This document shows, one piece after another, positions 22,804-34,459 of a stretch of 64,000 bases of DNA. Under the pieces are notes generated by a model. That model was not told where the DNA came from, made no database searches, and was given only the letters and a program-made list of their open reading frames with translations. Source of the DNA: Ampelocalamus luodianensis (taxonomy: Eukaryota > Streptophyta > Magnoliopsida > Poales > Poaceae); assembly GCA_036346255.1 (NCBI GenBank), contig CM070622.1:24268751-24332750 (forward strand), given 5' to 3'. Position 1 is the stretch's first letter, and each line of letters begins with the position of its first letter. The translations under genes were made by a program, and so were the position numbers.

Positions 22804-23394
22804 TGTTAGAATTAATCTTGTAACAGAGTCGAGTCCGAGACGTGTTCGAGTTGTGTCACCGTCTTCAGTCATGAGCGTGTGAGCCAAGTTGAAGCCGAGT
22901 CCAACAAGACCGCTGAATTCATTTATGTGCGACGCAAGACGAAGCTGTGCCCGCTTGCCGCACAAGTCCGTAGAAGACGTGCACGTAGAAGATGTGTCAC
23001 GTAGCATGCTCTTTGTTTATCTAGTCGCATGTGTTATCTACTCATGCAGGCTGTTGAGTTTGTTAGTAGTTAGCGAGTTCGTATCTGTTAGTCTGCAGTT
23101 AGCAGGACAGCGCGTAGTTGTTAGTCTGTAAGTTTGTTCACATATTCTGTTAGCTAGTTTGTTTGCATGCACGTCCTGTTAGCACCATTGCATGCAACCC
23201 ATATATAAAGAATCACAAAACGCTGAGGGCAGTAAGTTGGCAGCGGCAAAACTTTCTTCGTCTCTCCTGCGTTGTCTCTCCTGTACTTGTTCACGTTGTG
23301 TTTGCGTGCGTATGTGTGTCATGTGATAGCGTGCGTGTGTGATCTCCAGTATGTCCATGTGTTCTTGCTAGTCTTCTTCGGCTTAGTTCCAACA
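22804..23394 (+). repeat. 5' LTR of the gag-only element
   Basis: 591 bp, TG...CA ends, TATA-like CCATATATAAAG at about 23198-23209. The second copy starts at 24488 with small differences. Confidence 0.88.
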
Positions 23395-23422
23395 ATTGAT
23401 ATCAGAGCGAGTGTAGCGCGTT

Positions 23423-24295
23423 ATGCCGAAGCAGATGCCGTCCCCGCAAAAGTCTGTAGTCAATGGCGACACCTCGGACATGGCGGCATCCAAGGCACCG
23501 GCGAAGGAGGGATCGGTAACCCTCCAATACCCAATACTCACTGAGACTAATTATGGCTCTTAGGCGGTGAAGATGAAGGTGTTCATGCGCGCACAAGGGG
23601 TGTAGGCGGCGGTGGAAGGCGATGAGCTGGTTGATGAGCGCAAGGACCAGATGGCTCTCGCCGCCATATACCAAGCCGTGCCCGAGGCCATGATGATGGT
23701 CTTGGCCGAAAATGAGACGGCTAAGGAGGCTTGGGACACCCTGAAGGAGATGCACGTCGGCGCTGACCGTGTCAAGGAGACACGAGCACAGACCCTCATG
23801 GGTGAGTTCGATGTGATGCGCATGAAGGAGACGGAGTCCATGAAGGACTTCGCCATGAGGTTGACCACCATCATCAACGAGATTCATTTTCTCGGAGAAA
23901 AGATGGAGGAGCGCACCGTCGTGAAGAAGTTTCTTCGTGCCATCCCCGACAAATTCACGTCGATCGCCTCCACGATTGAGCAATTTGCTGATATGAAGAC
24001 GATGACAGTGGTGGAGGTGATTGGGCGACTGAAAGCGTACAAGGAACGCACGAGGGGATGGCGGCGCGACGAGGAAGGTGAGCATCTACTACTCACCCGT
24101 GCAAAGTGGGAATCCAGGTCCAATAAGGGGGGCAACTCTGGCACGAAGAATCGCAAGTTCGACAAGGCGAATGTTCGCTGTTACAATTGTCAGGACTACA
24201 AGCACTTCGCTTTTGAATGTCGTAATCCTAGGAAGGAGAGAGCGGATGCGCATTTAATTATGGCTGATGTTGAAGATGAACCGGTGTTGCTTTGA
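23423..24295 (+). pseudogene. gag: gag (UBN2 domain, CCHC knuckle) of the short retroelement
   Basis: The frame starts at the ATG at 23423 (MPKQMPSPQKSVVNGDTSDM) and runs to the TGA at 24293-24295. Two TAG stops at 23561-23563 and 23603-23605 stand where this gag family normally has Trp (NYGS-stop-AVKMKVFM and RAQGV-stop-AAVEGD). The UBN2 core follows, including AKEAWDTLKEMHVGADRVKE and VKKFLRAIPDKFTSIAST, then a knuckle CYNCQDYKHFAFEC (C-x2-C-x4-H-x4-C) near 24178-24219. Apart from the two stops the frame is open, so damage is slight and recent. It would supply particle protein, needing pol from an autonomous relative. Confidence 0.85.
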
Positions 24296-24487
24296 TGTTA
24301 AGTTGAGTCCGGGACGTTGAGGAGATGTGTTCGCCGTCCTGAGTTGAGTCCGGATGTTGAGGAGATGTGTTCGTCGTCCTGTGTCGAGTAGCAGTTGGGT
24401 AAGTCGTAGTTGAGACCGACTACCTCAACAAGTTAGAGATGTGTCATAAACTAGAGTTAGTTGATGTTACAAGATTAAGGGGGTAAT

Positions 24488-25001
24488 TGTTAGAATTAAT
24501 CTTGTAACAGAGTCGAGTCCGAGACGTGTTCGAGTTGTGTCACCGTCTTCAGTCATGAGCGTGTGAGCCAAGTTGAAGCCGAGTCCAACAAGACCGCTGA
24601 GTTCGTTTATGTGCGACGCAACACAAGCTGTGCCCGCTTGCCGCACAAATCCGTAGAAGACGTGCACGTAGAAGATGTGTCACGTAGCATGCTCTTTGTT
24701 TATCTAGTCGCATGTGTTATCTACTCATGCAGGCTGTTGAGTTTGTCAGTGGTTAGCGAGTTCGTATCTGTTAGTCTGCAGTTAGCAGGACAGCTCGTAG
24801 TTGTTAGTCTGTTAGTTTGTTCACATATTATGTTAGCTAGTTTGTTTGCATGCACGTCCTGTTAGCACCATTGCATGCAACCCATATATAAAGAATCACA
24901 AAACGCTGAGGGCAGTAAGTTGGCAGTGGCAAAACTTTCTTCGTCTCTCCTGCGTTGTCTCTCCTGTACTTGTTCACGTTGTGTTTGCGTGCGTGCGTGT
25001 G
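24488..25001 (+). repeat. 3' LTR of the gag-only element, truncated
   Basis: Repeats the first 514 or so bases of the LTR at 22804 and breaks off within GTGCGTGCGTGTG, where a Gypsy LTR (TGTAATACCCC) starts. Confidence 0.87.
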
Positions 25002-27189
25002 TGTAATACCCCAAAAGTATTCGAGAATATTCGAAAGAGTATTCGGAAGAGATTATGTGAATTCGGACAAGGACCAAATATAAAATAGATTTAGCAACAA
25101 TTAGATAAAGGGATTTTATGCAGTTTTTTGGCAACATCGGCCTCAGGCTTTGACCCAGGAGGCCCATGAGGGGCTGGCCACCAATAAAAAGAGGGGGGAA
25201 ACCCTAGTTGCTACAGTACCACACCCCTGGTACTGTAGTGACACACTGTAGTAACCCCCCCTTCTATGCAAAGAGGAGAAAAGAAGGAGAGAAAGGAAGA
25301 AGAAGAGAAGGGAGAAGAGAAGGAAGAGGGATCACCATCCGTGGTTCGTGATCTTCAGCGGCATCAAGGGTAACGCGTTGTTGTTGTTGGGTAATTAGTC
25401 ATAGAAGAGTAATCGGGTAGTTTTTGGCTAGGTTGCAATATGCCTGCTGTTCGTGCAGATTCGTCCAGAAGCTTGCGGGGTAAATTTCATGTGGTTAGAG
25501 GCCGAATCAGAGGTTTTGGTCTCCTAGGGAATTGTAGGTTATGTTCTTAGCTTTCGTTGGCCGCCAAGATCGCCGAAATCCGACTAACAGTCTGGGAGTT
25601 ATGAATTTTGTAGTATTATTGCCCTGTTGTTCTGTCATATTCTGGACAGTCTGTAGAAAACTGATTAGAACTGCTAATTAAAGGGAGAATCAGGGGACCT
25701 AAATATAACGAAAAATGTGGGTAATTTCTGTAACTTTTCATAGAGATAAAGAACGCAAGATTTGGATTCTCGTAGCAAAAGTTATGGAGGTTTTAGTGTA
25801 CTGTCCAGAGAACCTGACGTGAATTCTGATGTCTGATAGATTGATTTGTTAGGGGCAGTAGATGAAAGAATCAAAAGGGCTCCCTAACTAAGTTTATTTA
25901 TATAATTTAATTAACTTTTCAGAAAGTCCAAGAACATCTTATTTTGACACCTGAGCAGAAAGTTATGTATTTTAGAAGTTGACAGTCCACAGTGTGCGCC
26001 AATCCGATCGCTAGAAATTGGGAGTTGGGAAACACTTGGGAGTTTAGCAAGTTCATTTGTGTTGTTCTTTTTGCTCTTGGTTCAGAATGTTGGTCTTAGA
26101 TTGGGGTATCTTTATATTCAGGTGGGAGCGTAGTTCCAGGGGCAGCACCCTCGTCGCGTCCACCGTTCTCGCACGGTTAAGGCAAGTATTAGGGCTATGG
26201 TATATGTATGCCTGCATGATGTGATTGTGATGTGCCTTGTTCGCTTTAGTCATGCATACCGCTTATGAGATGAGTTACCGCTTAACTTGATGACCGCCAG
26301 TTGGTTAAAGATTTTCCGCATGTTGTTAATGCTTACATGTTAATGAGAATATGTTGAATTCCTACATATGAAAAATGTTATCATGGTGCATATGCATGTT
26401 GAGATCATCTGAGTGCCTTGGTCACGTGGTGACCAAGCACATACTGATTGAGTCCTCGTCATGTAGATGACGGGCTTGAGGTCCCCACATTCGTGGAATG
26501 TGGGCTATGAGCAAAGAGGTCCCCAACATTAAGATGATAGACAAAGGTCCCTATACATGTGGTGTATAGGCTCTTGGTCCCTGTGCTAGTGAGGCACGAG
26601 CAAGGGTATCAAATGACGGTTGTATACCCCGCATTACCGGTAAAATGTGAAAAGAGATAAAGTTCAAAGGAGCATTGCATTGATTGCATATCATGAGAAA
26701 AATGGCTATATTTAGTATAATGTTATTGTGGATTATCGATGCTATGCTAATGTTCTTGTTTTATAGCCTTGTTGATACTTGTCGAGTCCTTGGGCTCACC
26801 CTTGCTTAAATGTGTTTTAGGTACCAATGGCGTGAACGACACGCATGGGAGGGCGTAGTTGTTGGATGCACTCACTACCTCACAGTCATAAGGCGTTTGC
26901 TACTTAGCTTCAATTTAGAAATAAATAAACCATTTGATTATCACCCATAGATGGTTTGGTTTGAGTATCTGCTTATTTGTAATAATGAGATTGTTAGTCT
27001 TGGTTGGTTCATTTGATTATCATGTATGATAGAGTAATTTGATTATGAGAATTTTGTTATGTCGTGCGTTATTGTTGAACTCTCGGTTTAGCTGATTAAA
27101 CAAAGGAGATTCTGCCGAAAATTTGTAGTTGTGCTAGAATAGTTTAGTTTCAGTAGCATTCTAGGCTCTTTGAGAGTTGGGGTGTTACA
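25002..27189 (+). repeat. Gypsy LTR, first copy
   Basis: Begins TGTAATACCCCAAAAG and ends GGGGTGTTACA. Contains a purine-rich GAA/GGA run (25265-25330) and a set of short perfect hairpins (26417-26600). Confidence 0.88.
26417..26600 (+). repeat. cluster of regular short hairpins in the Gypsy LTR
   Basis: Three units have 9-bp arms around the same GTG loop: left arms CTTGGTCAC (26417), CCCACATTC (26484) and CCTATACAT (26550, one mismatch in the stem). Smaller ones are CGTCAT/ATGACG (26457-26472) and, clearer in the second LTR, CCTGTGC/GCACAGG near 33080. GAGGTCC or GGTCCC spacers lie between them. The second LTR keeps the same set at about 32929-33100. Confidence 0.8.
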
Positions 27190-30100
27190 GTTGGTATCAG
27201 AGCGAGCTTTAGGTCCGTGGTTAATAGAAAAATATTAAATTGACACACTGTGCACAGTAGGTGGGGTTGGGAATTATATTGCTTCCGCATTATCTGTAAT
27301 TATGTTTTATTTGTTGAGCAATTGTTGAATTGCCTCTGTGCTATCTTTCTTGCCTATGCTATGATATGTTATGACATTCTATATCTATGAATCTATTCTA
27401 TGATTGTCATGAGATGACCATGTATGATCATATGTGATTATATTGTTTATGCGTGTCGATAATGGTTGTTAAGAAGTGGAGGCCGTGGTTGTGGTCTTGG
27501 ATTTTGTTAGGCTATACCACCGTTCGTGGTAGACGCATAAAGTTGTTACCCTGAATACCTTAGTTGCAGGAGTTGAGCGTGAGTTGTTTTAGAAAGTTGA
27601 TTTCTTTCTTGACCTCAATCTTGGCAAATTCTTGTTCTATGGTGGATGATGAAATTCTCTTGGGTTCGTGGTTCATGTTAATTGTTGTGTTTCAATGGTC
27701 TCTAATGGTTCTCTGAAACAAGTATTGTTTTCCGACTGTTGAGCTGTTTTTACTACTTGTGATCGTCCTCAATTGGCATTACTGTTAATTCTATGGTTGT
27801 TTCTTCTTTCTCATTGGAAAAGAATGACTCATGTATTCGTTTGAAAGTTTGGGTAATGAGAGTTTCTGTTGCAAGTTTGTTAACATGAGAAAGCTTTGGC
27901 TCTATGTATTCTTTTGGATTATTCCGAGTGTTGAAGTTTAATGCATATCTTTTCTAGTGGAATTGTTAAGATCCTTTGTGATATATTGTTATGGTTAAAT
28001 TAGAGATTGTAATCAACTAACTTGATATGGTATGGGTATCAAGTTGAGCCATTGTTGTGGTGCATAATTAATATTAATTAGTAACCTTGGAAGTGAAATT
28101 GATTAAGTTGATGTTGTCTTCTACTAGTTCTTGATGAACTGTATATATGAGTAGTGACTGAGAGTATGACCATACCTATTTGGAGTCAAAAGAGATATTA
28201 ATAAGTATGGAACATAGATGAATTAGTCTGGTCACTAAAATCATTTAGGTTGCTAAACTTGTTGGGTTCTTTGGTTCCCATGGATTAATTTAAATATATG
28301 GAAATGAAAACTAGAGGAAATGCTAGATTTACATATTCCCTAGTATGATTAGTTATTAGAATTGTGTACAATTGGTTGAATGGATTGAATATCGGTGGAT
28401 CTACAATTTATGGGAGGAGTTCTATGTAGTTCTTCTATGTAGGATGACGCGATGAATTTGGTTGTAGTGTTGTTGAGACTCTTGATCGATAGAAGATTTC
28501 GATTTTTGAAGTTTTAGTGTATTTTTGCCGAAATCCAATGTGAGGAGGAACAGTTGAATATGTGCTTGTTAATATCCATGTGATTTGGGAAGGAAAGTAT
28601 GTAGCAACTAGATTTCATAATGAAATCAGTTGATAACAACAATGATTGTAGTATAACTGTTGTGTATTGAAGTTTGATGATGAGCATCGCTAAAAGTTGA
28701 ACTGATATGATATAAGAGGTGGCTTATGCCCACATGATTGTGAAATAATTGGATGATAATATGTCCTTGATGAAAGGGTTTTGGTAGGAGCTTTTCGATT
28801 GTGTAGTAGACCCCTTCTAACTTAAGAGGTCGATGTAGTGAGGTTGTATGGTTTTGGGTATACTCTCATTTTGAAGATGGGATGAAAAGGTAGTATGGAA
28901 CAATTTGGTGAAACTTTGGGGGCTTTCTAATGGAATAGTTGATGATAAATATTCGTATTCAGAGTATATTATTCTTGATGTTAGTAAGATTATATCATGA
29001 GAGATTGTGACTTGTGTGTGTGGAGATGATTCTTTTAGAAATAAAGTAATTTGATCGTCTTTCGTAATTTGGATTTAGTAAAAGTGTTTCGAGATTGCGT
29101 TGGTAATCATTTGGACCTCTTGAGTTATGTGGTGATTGAGTTGCTTTGAGCAAAGTGACATGTTGAAAGATTTTATCGGTTATTAAGTGGTACCTATGAT
29201 TTGGTCTTAAAAGTTTATCTTGTTTAAGCTGGCAAAGTGATGTAGTAATCACAAAAACAACTTTCATGGTTAAAGGAAGGAGTGAAGTAAAAGTATTTGA
29301 CATTTAAGTCGCGTTTGCAACTTGCGCTTTATTTGAGTGTACTTGAACCTTATGTATTTGTTCCATAAGAATTTACCAATTTTCAAAGGGAATACCTTCT
29401 TCCCATTTGTGGTTCTTAGATTCGCTTAGCAGGACTTGAGCCCTCACCGTTGACTTCCTCTATGTTTTCCGAGTTCTTTGCCTAAGTGACTATTTCCCTT
29501 GGTCCTGTGTTTATTTCAAGCAGTAAATGTCTTCATTTGCTTTTTCTTTTGAGAAAGGATCTACCGATTCGTTTCACAGTGGTTTTCGAAGTGGTTATTC
29601 AATGTGGTTGTGGGACCTTGGGCTGTAAGTTAATCGAGGAGCATTGAAGTATGAACTAATTTCGTGTGTAATTCTTGAAGAGAATTTTAATAATATAGAA
29701 TGTTTGCCTTTGAGGCTAAACTGACTGCATTATCGCAACCATTAGAACCTATGAAGATTTGTGATCCAAGATCCATTATTCAATTCGGGTGGAACATTAG
29801 AATTTTTGAAAGGATGGGGAATCTTACTCGATGTATTAGAGTGTCACGATTGGGTACCTTGCACGATGGTGCGGATGAATTATGATGGTGTTATAATGAG
29901 AGTAGTATTAGCAAAGTAATCTGACCGTTAAAGCGATTAATGAGATAGTCGAGAACATTGGATTATTGCCAGGAAAGACTTGGACTTAGTAAGTAACTCT
30001 CTAAAAGTTAGAATCTTGATAAAGATAATTGGATCGAAGAAATGTTTTCGTGTTGATGTCAATGCGCGAGTATGTTTGGATTGTGAGAATTTTAGAGATT

Positions 30101-31485
30101 TAATTTGAGGTTTCCCCTATTTTCTATATGAGAAGTTCATGGTAGGAGTCTTGGAGTATAGTTTTGGGCTTCGTATTCTTTTTGCTAGGACCTTGAGTCG
30201 CCCAATGATTATGTGTAGAGGAAGTAGAATAAGGGTGGATTCCGAACAATGAGATGATCATTGATAGAACCCTTTGATGAAGTATATGAATGTGTGTCTT
30301 TGGAAATTTGAGTTGTTTATTCTTAAAAGATTGAGGTGATGTGTTTGCATGTGAGATCTATTTTGAGATACGTTGAAAGTCATCTGTCAAATTAATTATG
30401 TCGGTAGAGGAGTTGTTGAGAGAAAGTTTTGGTGGCGTCGATAGAGCCTTTATACGGAGGTGTGGATGATGTATTTCGACTTGAGCGTAACGTTGGGAAT
30501 GTCAAGTTAAGAGAGATGGGTTAGTGTGTTGCGATGAACTGAAACTCCAAAGTTGAGAGAGATTTTATTCCTAAAAGAGATACTGAAAAAATGATACTTC
30601 CTCAAAGAAGTGAATCGTTTCCTCGATTCTCATTTGAGTTTTGTGCTGTTGACCAATGTCTTTCGTAAGATGAGTTTGACTCGATTTTGGTATGTGTGGT
30701 TCTTATCGGTTCAGGAAGAATAAATGAAGTTTTTGATTTGGGCATTTAAAATGATTCCTCCTTTGGTTTTCGTGATGCTTTTTCACAAACTGCCACTTGG
30801 AAGGTGGAAAGATTTTTGTGATGAAATTCTGATTTCTGGATTTGACACTTTAGCACCGAGCTGGTAATGCTTAGTTGCGATATGAATCTTTCATTTTCAG
30901 ATGGGTTTTGTTGGTAAAAGAGTTTGCTTAAAGAGAGTTTTGTCGTATATTTCTGGTTAAAGGAGGCGATCATTGCTTTAGTGAAGAGTTTAATTGAGAG
31001 GTGGGACACAAGTTCTATGTTCTATGTGCATGTCGTGTGGTTCGGTATCATTGGGAAGGTTAACCCAAGATACATTGGGTTATTTTCGCTAGTTGGTGTA
31101 TAGCCAGGACTGTCTCGAGTCCGCGCGCGGAGTACGTAACATCTTGTATGTTCTTGTGTTAAGTGAGTACCTGGGAGATCCAGAGAGTTTGAGGTTTCGT
31201 TTGCGCCGTTGACCATCGAGTGAGATCTTACCTTTGAGTCTTGTCCGATGAGTGTACTTGGAAGTACCGGGTAGAGCGTTAGTTCAGACGTCGTGTTACG
31301 TCGTTGTGTTGTGGTATTTTCAGACCGAGGGAAAGGCTACTTGGGAAGTTGGAGTTTCGCGTGCGTGAGCTTTAGCCAATGTTGTTCACAACAGGTATGT
31401 GGTTACCGTTGCTCGTTCTCAGTCGTGGTCGTTCTTTCGCTTAAGCGTGTTTAGAATTCGGTCGACTTCATTTAAGGTGGTAGAA
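27190..31485 (+). pseudogene. internal region of the Gypsy element with eroded pol
   Basis: No frame longer than about 100 codons is present. At about 31059-31240 the plus strand still shows VNPRYIGLF, a stretch with LSRV, then PLTIE, a stop, and DLTFE. These are the remains of the integrase C-terminal end of Gypsy pol, where the family reads roughly PRYIGPF...LSRVH...DLTYE. Stops interrupt it repeatedly. Elsewhere I cannot recognise protease, reverse transcriptase or RNase H. Since the two LTRs are much better preserved than the coding part, the element was probably copied in a non-autonomous state using proteins from elsewhere. Confidence 0.55.
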
Positions 31486-33683
31486 TGTAATACCCCAAAA
31501 GTATTCGAGAATATTCGAAAGAGTATTCGGAAAAGATTATGTGAATTCGGAGAAGGACCAAATATAAAATAGATTTAGCAAAGAATTAGATAAAGGGGTT
31601 TCTGCAGTTTTTGGCAACTGGGCCTCGTGCCTTGGCCAGAGGCCCATGAGGGGTCACACCAATAAAAAGAGGGGGAACCCTAGTTGCTACAGTACCACGC
31701 CCACAGTACTATAGTGCATGCATCAGTAGCACCCCCTTCTATGCAAAGAGGAGAAAAGAAGGAGAGAAAGGAAGAAGAAGAAAGGAAGAAGAAGAAAGGA
31801 AGAAGAAGAGAAGGGAGAAGAGAAGGAAGAGGGATCACCATTCGTGGTTCGTGACCTTCAACGGCATCAAGGGTAACGCGTTGTTGTTTTTGGGTAATTA
31901 GTCATAGAAGAGTAATCGGGTAGTTTTTGGCTAGGTTGCAATCTGCCTGCTGTTCGTGCAAATTCGTCCATAAGCTTGCGGGGTTAATTTCATGTGGTTA
32001 GAAACCGAATAAGAGGTTTTGGTCTCCTAGAGAATTGTAGGTTATGTTCTTAGCTTTCGTTGGCCGCCAAGATCACCGAAATCCGACTATCGGTCTGGGA
32101 GTTATGAATTTTCTAGTATTACTATCCTGTTGTTCTATCAGATTCTGAACAGTCTGTAGAAAACTGGTTAGAACTGCTAATTAAAGGAATAATCAGGGGA
32201 CCTCAATATACCGAAAAATGTGGGTAATTTCTGTACCTTTTCATAGAGATAAAGAACGCAAGATTTGGATTCTCGTAGCAAAAGTTATGGAGGTTTTAGT
32301 GTACTGTCCAGAGAACCCAACGTGAATTCTGATGTCTGATAGATTGATTTGCTAGGGGCAGTAGATTGTAGAATCAAAATGGCTCCCTAACTAAGTTTAT
32401 TTATATAATTTAATTACCTTTTCAGAAAGTCCAAGAACATCTTATTTGGACACCTGAGCAGAAAGTTATGTATTTTAGAAGTTGACAGTCCACAGTGTGC
32501 GCCAATCCGATCGCTAGAAATTGGGAGTTGGGAAACACTTGGGAGTTTAGCAAGTTCATTTGTGTTGTTCTTTTTGCTCTTGGTTCAGAATGTTGGTCTT
32601 AGATTGGGGTATCTTTATATTCGGTGGGAGCGTAGTTCGTGGGCAGCACCTCGTCGCGTCCACCGTTCTCGCACGGTTAAGGCAAGTATTAGGGCTATGA
32701 TATATGTATGCCTGCATGATGTGATTGTGATGTGCCTTGTTCGCTTTAGTCATGCATACCTGTTTATGAGATGAGTTACTGTTTAACTTGATGACTGCCA
32801 GTTGGTTAAAGATTTTCCCGCATGTTGTTAATGCTTACATGTTAATGAGAATATGTTGAATTCCTACATATGAAAAATGTTATCATGGTGCATATGCATG
32901 TTGAGATCATACAGGTGCCTTGGTCACGTGGTGACCAAGCACATACAGTTGAGGTCCTCGTCATGTAGATGACGGGCTTGAGGTCCCCACATTCGTGGAA
33001 TGTGGGCTATGAGCAAAGAGGTCCCCAACATTAAGATGATAGACAAAGGTCCCTATACATGTGGTGTATAGGCTCTTGGTCCCTGTGCTAGTAGGCACAG
33101 GCAAGGGTATACAGCGACGGTTGTATACCCCGCATTACCGGTAAAATGTGAAAAGAGATAAAGTTCAAAGGAGCATTGCATTGATTGCATATCATGAGAA
33201 AAATGGCTATATTTAGTATAATGTTATTGTGGATTATCGATGCTATGCTAATGTTCTTGTTTTATAGCCTTGTTGATACTTGCTGAGTCCTTGGGCTCAC
33301 CCTTGCTTAAATGTGTTTTAGGTACCAATGGCAGGAACGACACGCATGGGAGGGCGTAGTTGTTGGATGCACTCACTACCTCACAGTCATAAGGCGTTTG
33401 CTACTTAGCTTCAATTTAGAAATAAATAAACCATTTGATTATCACCCATAGATGGTTTGGTTTGAGTATCTGCTTATTTGTAATAATGAGATTGTTAGTC
33501 TTGGTTGGTTCATTTGATTATCATGTATGATAGAGTAATTTGATTATGAGAACTTTGTTATGCCGTGCGTTATTGTTGAACTCTCGGTTTAGCTGATTAA
33601 ACAAAGGAGATTCTGCCGAAAATTTGTAGTTGTGCTAGAATAGTTTAGTTTCATCTAGGCTCTTTGAGAGTTGGGGTGTTACG
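31486..33683 (+). repeat. Gypsy LTR, second copy
   Basis: Near-identical to 25002-27189, with an expanded GAA/GGA run (31755-31830) and short differences, many at CAG or CTG trinucleotides. The final TGTTACA of the first copy is TGTTACG here. Confidence 0.88.
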
Positions 33684-34316
33684 CTTGGTATCGAGCGGGC
33701 TTTAGGTCCGTGGTTAATAGAAAATATTAAATTGACACACTTGTACGAGGGTGGGGTTAGGAATTATATTGCTTCCGCATTATCTGAATTATGTTTTATT
33801 TGTTGAGCAATTGTTGAATTGCCTCTGCTATCTTTCTTGCCTATGCTATGATATGTTATGACATTCTATATCTATGAATCTATTCTATGATTGTCATGAG
33901 ATGACCATGTATGATCATATGTGATTATATTGTTTATGCGTGTCGATAATGGTTGTTAAGAAGTGGAGGCCGTGGTTGTGGTCTTGATTTTGTTAGGCTA
34001 TACCACCGTTCGTGGTAGACGCATAAAGTTGTTACCCTGAATACCTTAGTTGCAGGAGTTGAGCGTGAGTTGTTTTAGAAAGTTGATTTCTTTCTTGACC
34101 TCAATCTTGGCAAATTCTTGTTCTATGGTGGATGATGAAATTCTCTTGGGTTCGTGGTTCATGTTAATTGTTGTGTTTCAATGGTCTCTAATGGTTCTCT
34201 GAAACAAGTATTGTTTTCCGACTGTTGAGCTGTTTTTACTACTTGTGATCGTCCTCAATTGACATTACTGTTAATTCTATGGTTGTTTCTTCTTTCTTAT
34301 TGGAAAAGAATGACTC
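33684..34316 (+). repeat. partial second copy of the Gypsy internal region
   Basis: Follows the second LTR and repeats 27190-27830 with small changes, then ends abruptly at GAATGACTCAT, where unrelated sequence starts. This is a recombination or deletion joint. Confidence 0.82.
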
Positions 34317-34459
34317 ATCATGCAAAATCGCTGCGGAAGGCTACCTGCCGCGAACCCAAAGCGCGGTAGGAGAATGTCTTGGACAGCACGGTAGGGTGCA
34401 CGACAGGTCGCTTGCCGTGGTCTGGGTTCAGGGTAGATCGCCTAACGTCCAAAGCCTAC

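Larger units (their letters stand above)
22804..25001 (+). mobile_element. gag-only short Copia-like retroelement (TR-GAG type), 3' LTR cut by a Gypsy element
   Basis: The 5' LTR (22804-23394, TGTTAGAATT to GTTCCAACA) repeats from 24488, where the copy is cut at 25001 by the start of a Gypsy LTR. A Met-tRNA-like primer site (TTGATATCAGAGCG) follows the 5' LTR, and a polypurine run (TTAAGGGGGTAAT) precedes the 3' LTR. The internal part is only about 1.1 kb and encodes gag alone, with no pol. This fits the class of non-autonomous terminal-repeat elements with a GAG domain described in plants. The missing end of the 3' LTR does not reappear after the Gypsy sequence, so a deletion followed. Confidence 0.85.
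25002..34316 (+). mobile_element. Gypsy LTR element in LTR-internal-LTR-internal arrangement, coding eroded
   Basis: Two long LTRs (25002-27189 and 31486-33683) bracket a 4.3-kb internal region. After the second LTR the start of the internal region is repeated (33684-34316 matches 27190-27830) and breaks at GAATGACTCAT. A primer site TTGGTATCAGAGCG follows the first LTR, and a polypurine-like stretch (TAAGGTGGTAGAA) precedes the second. The internal region has no long ORF; only the Gypsy integrase C-terminal area is faintly readable. Such a tandem can arise by unequal recombination between LTRs of two copies. Its left edge lies inside the gag-only element. Confidence 0.82.
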
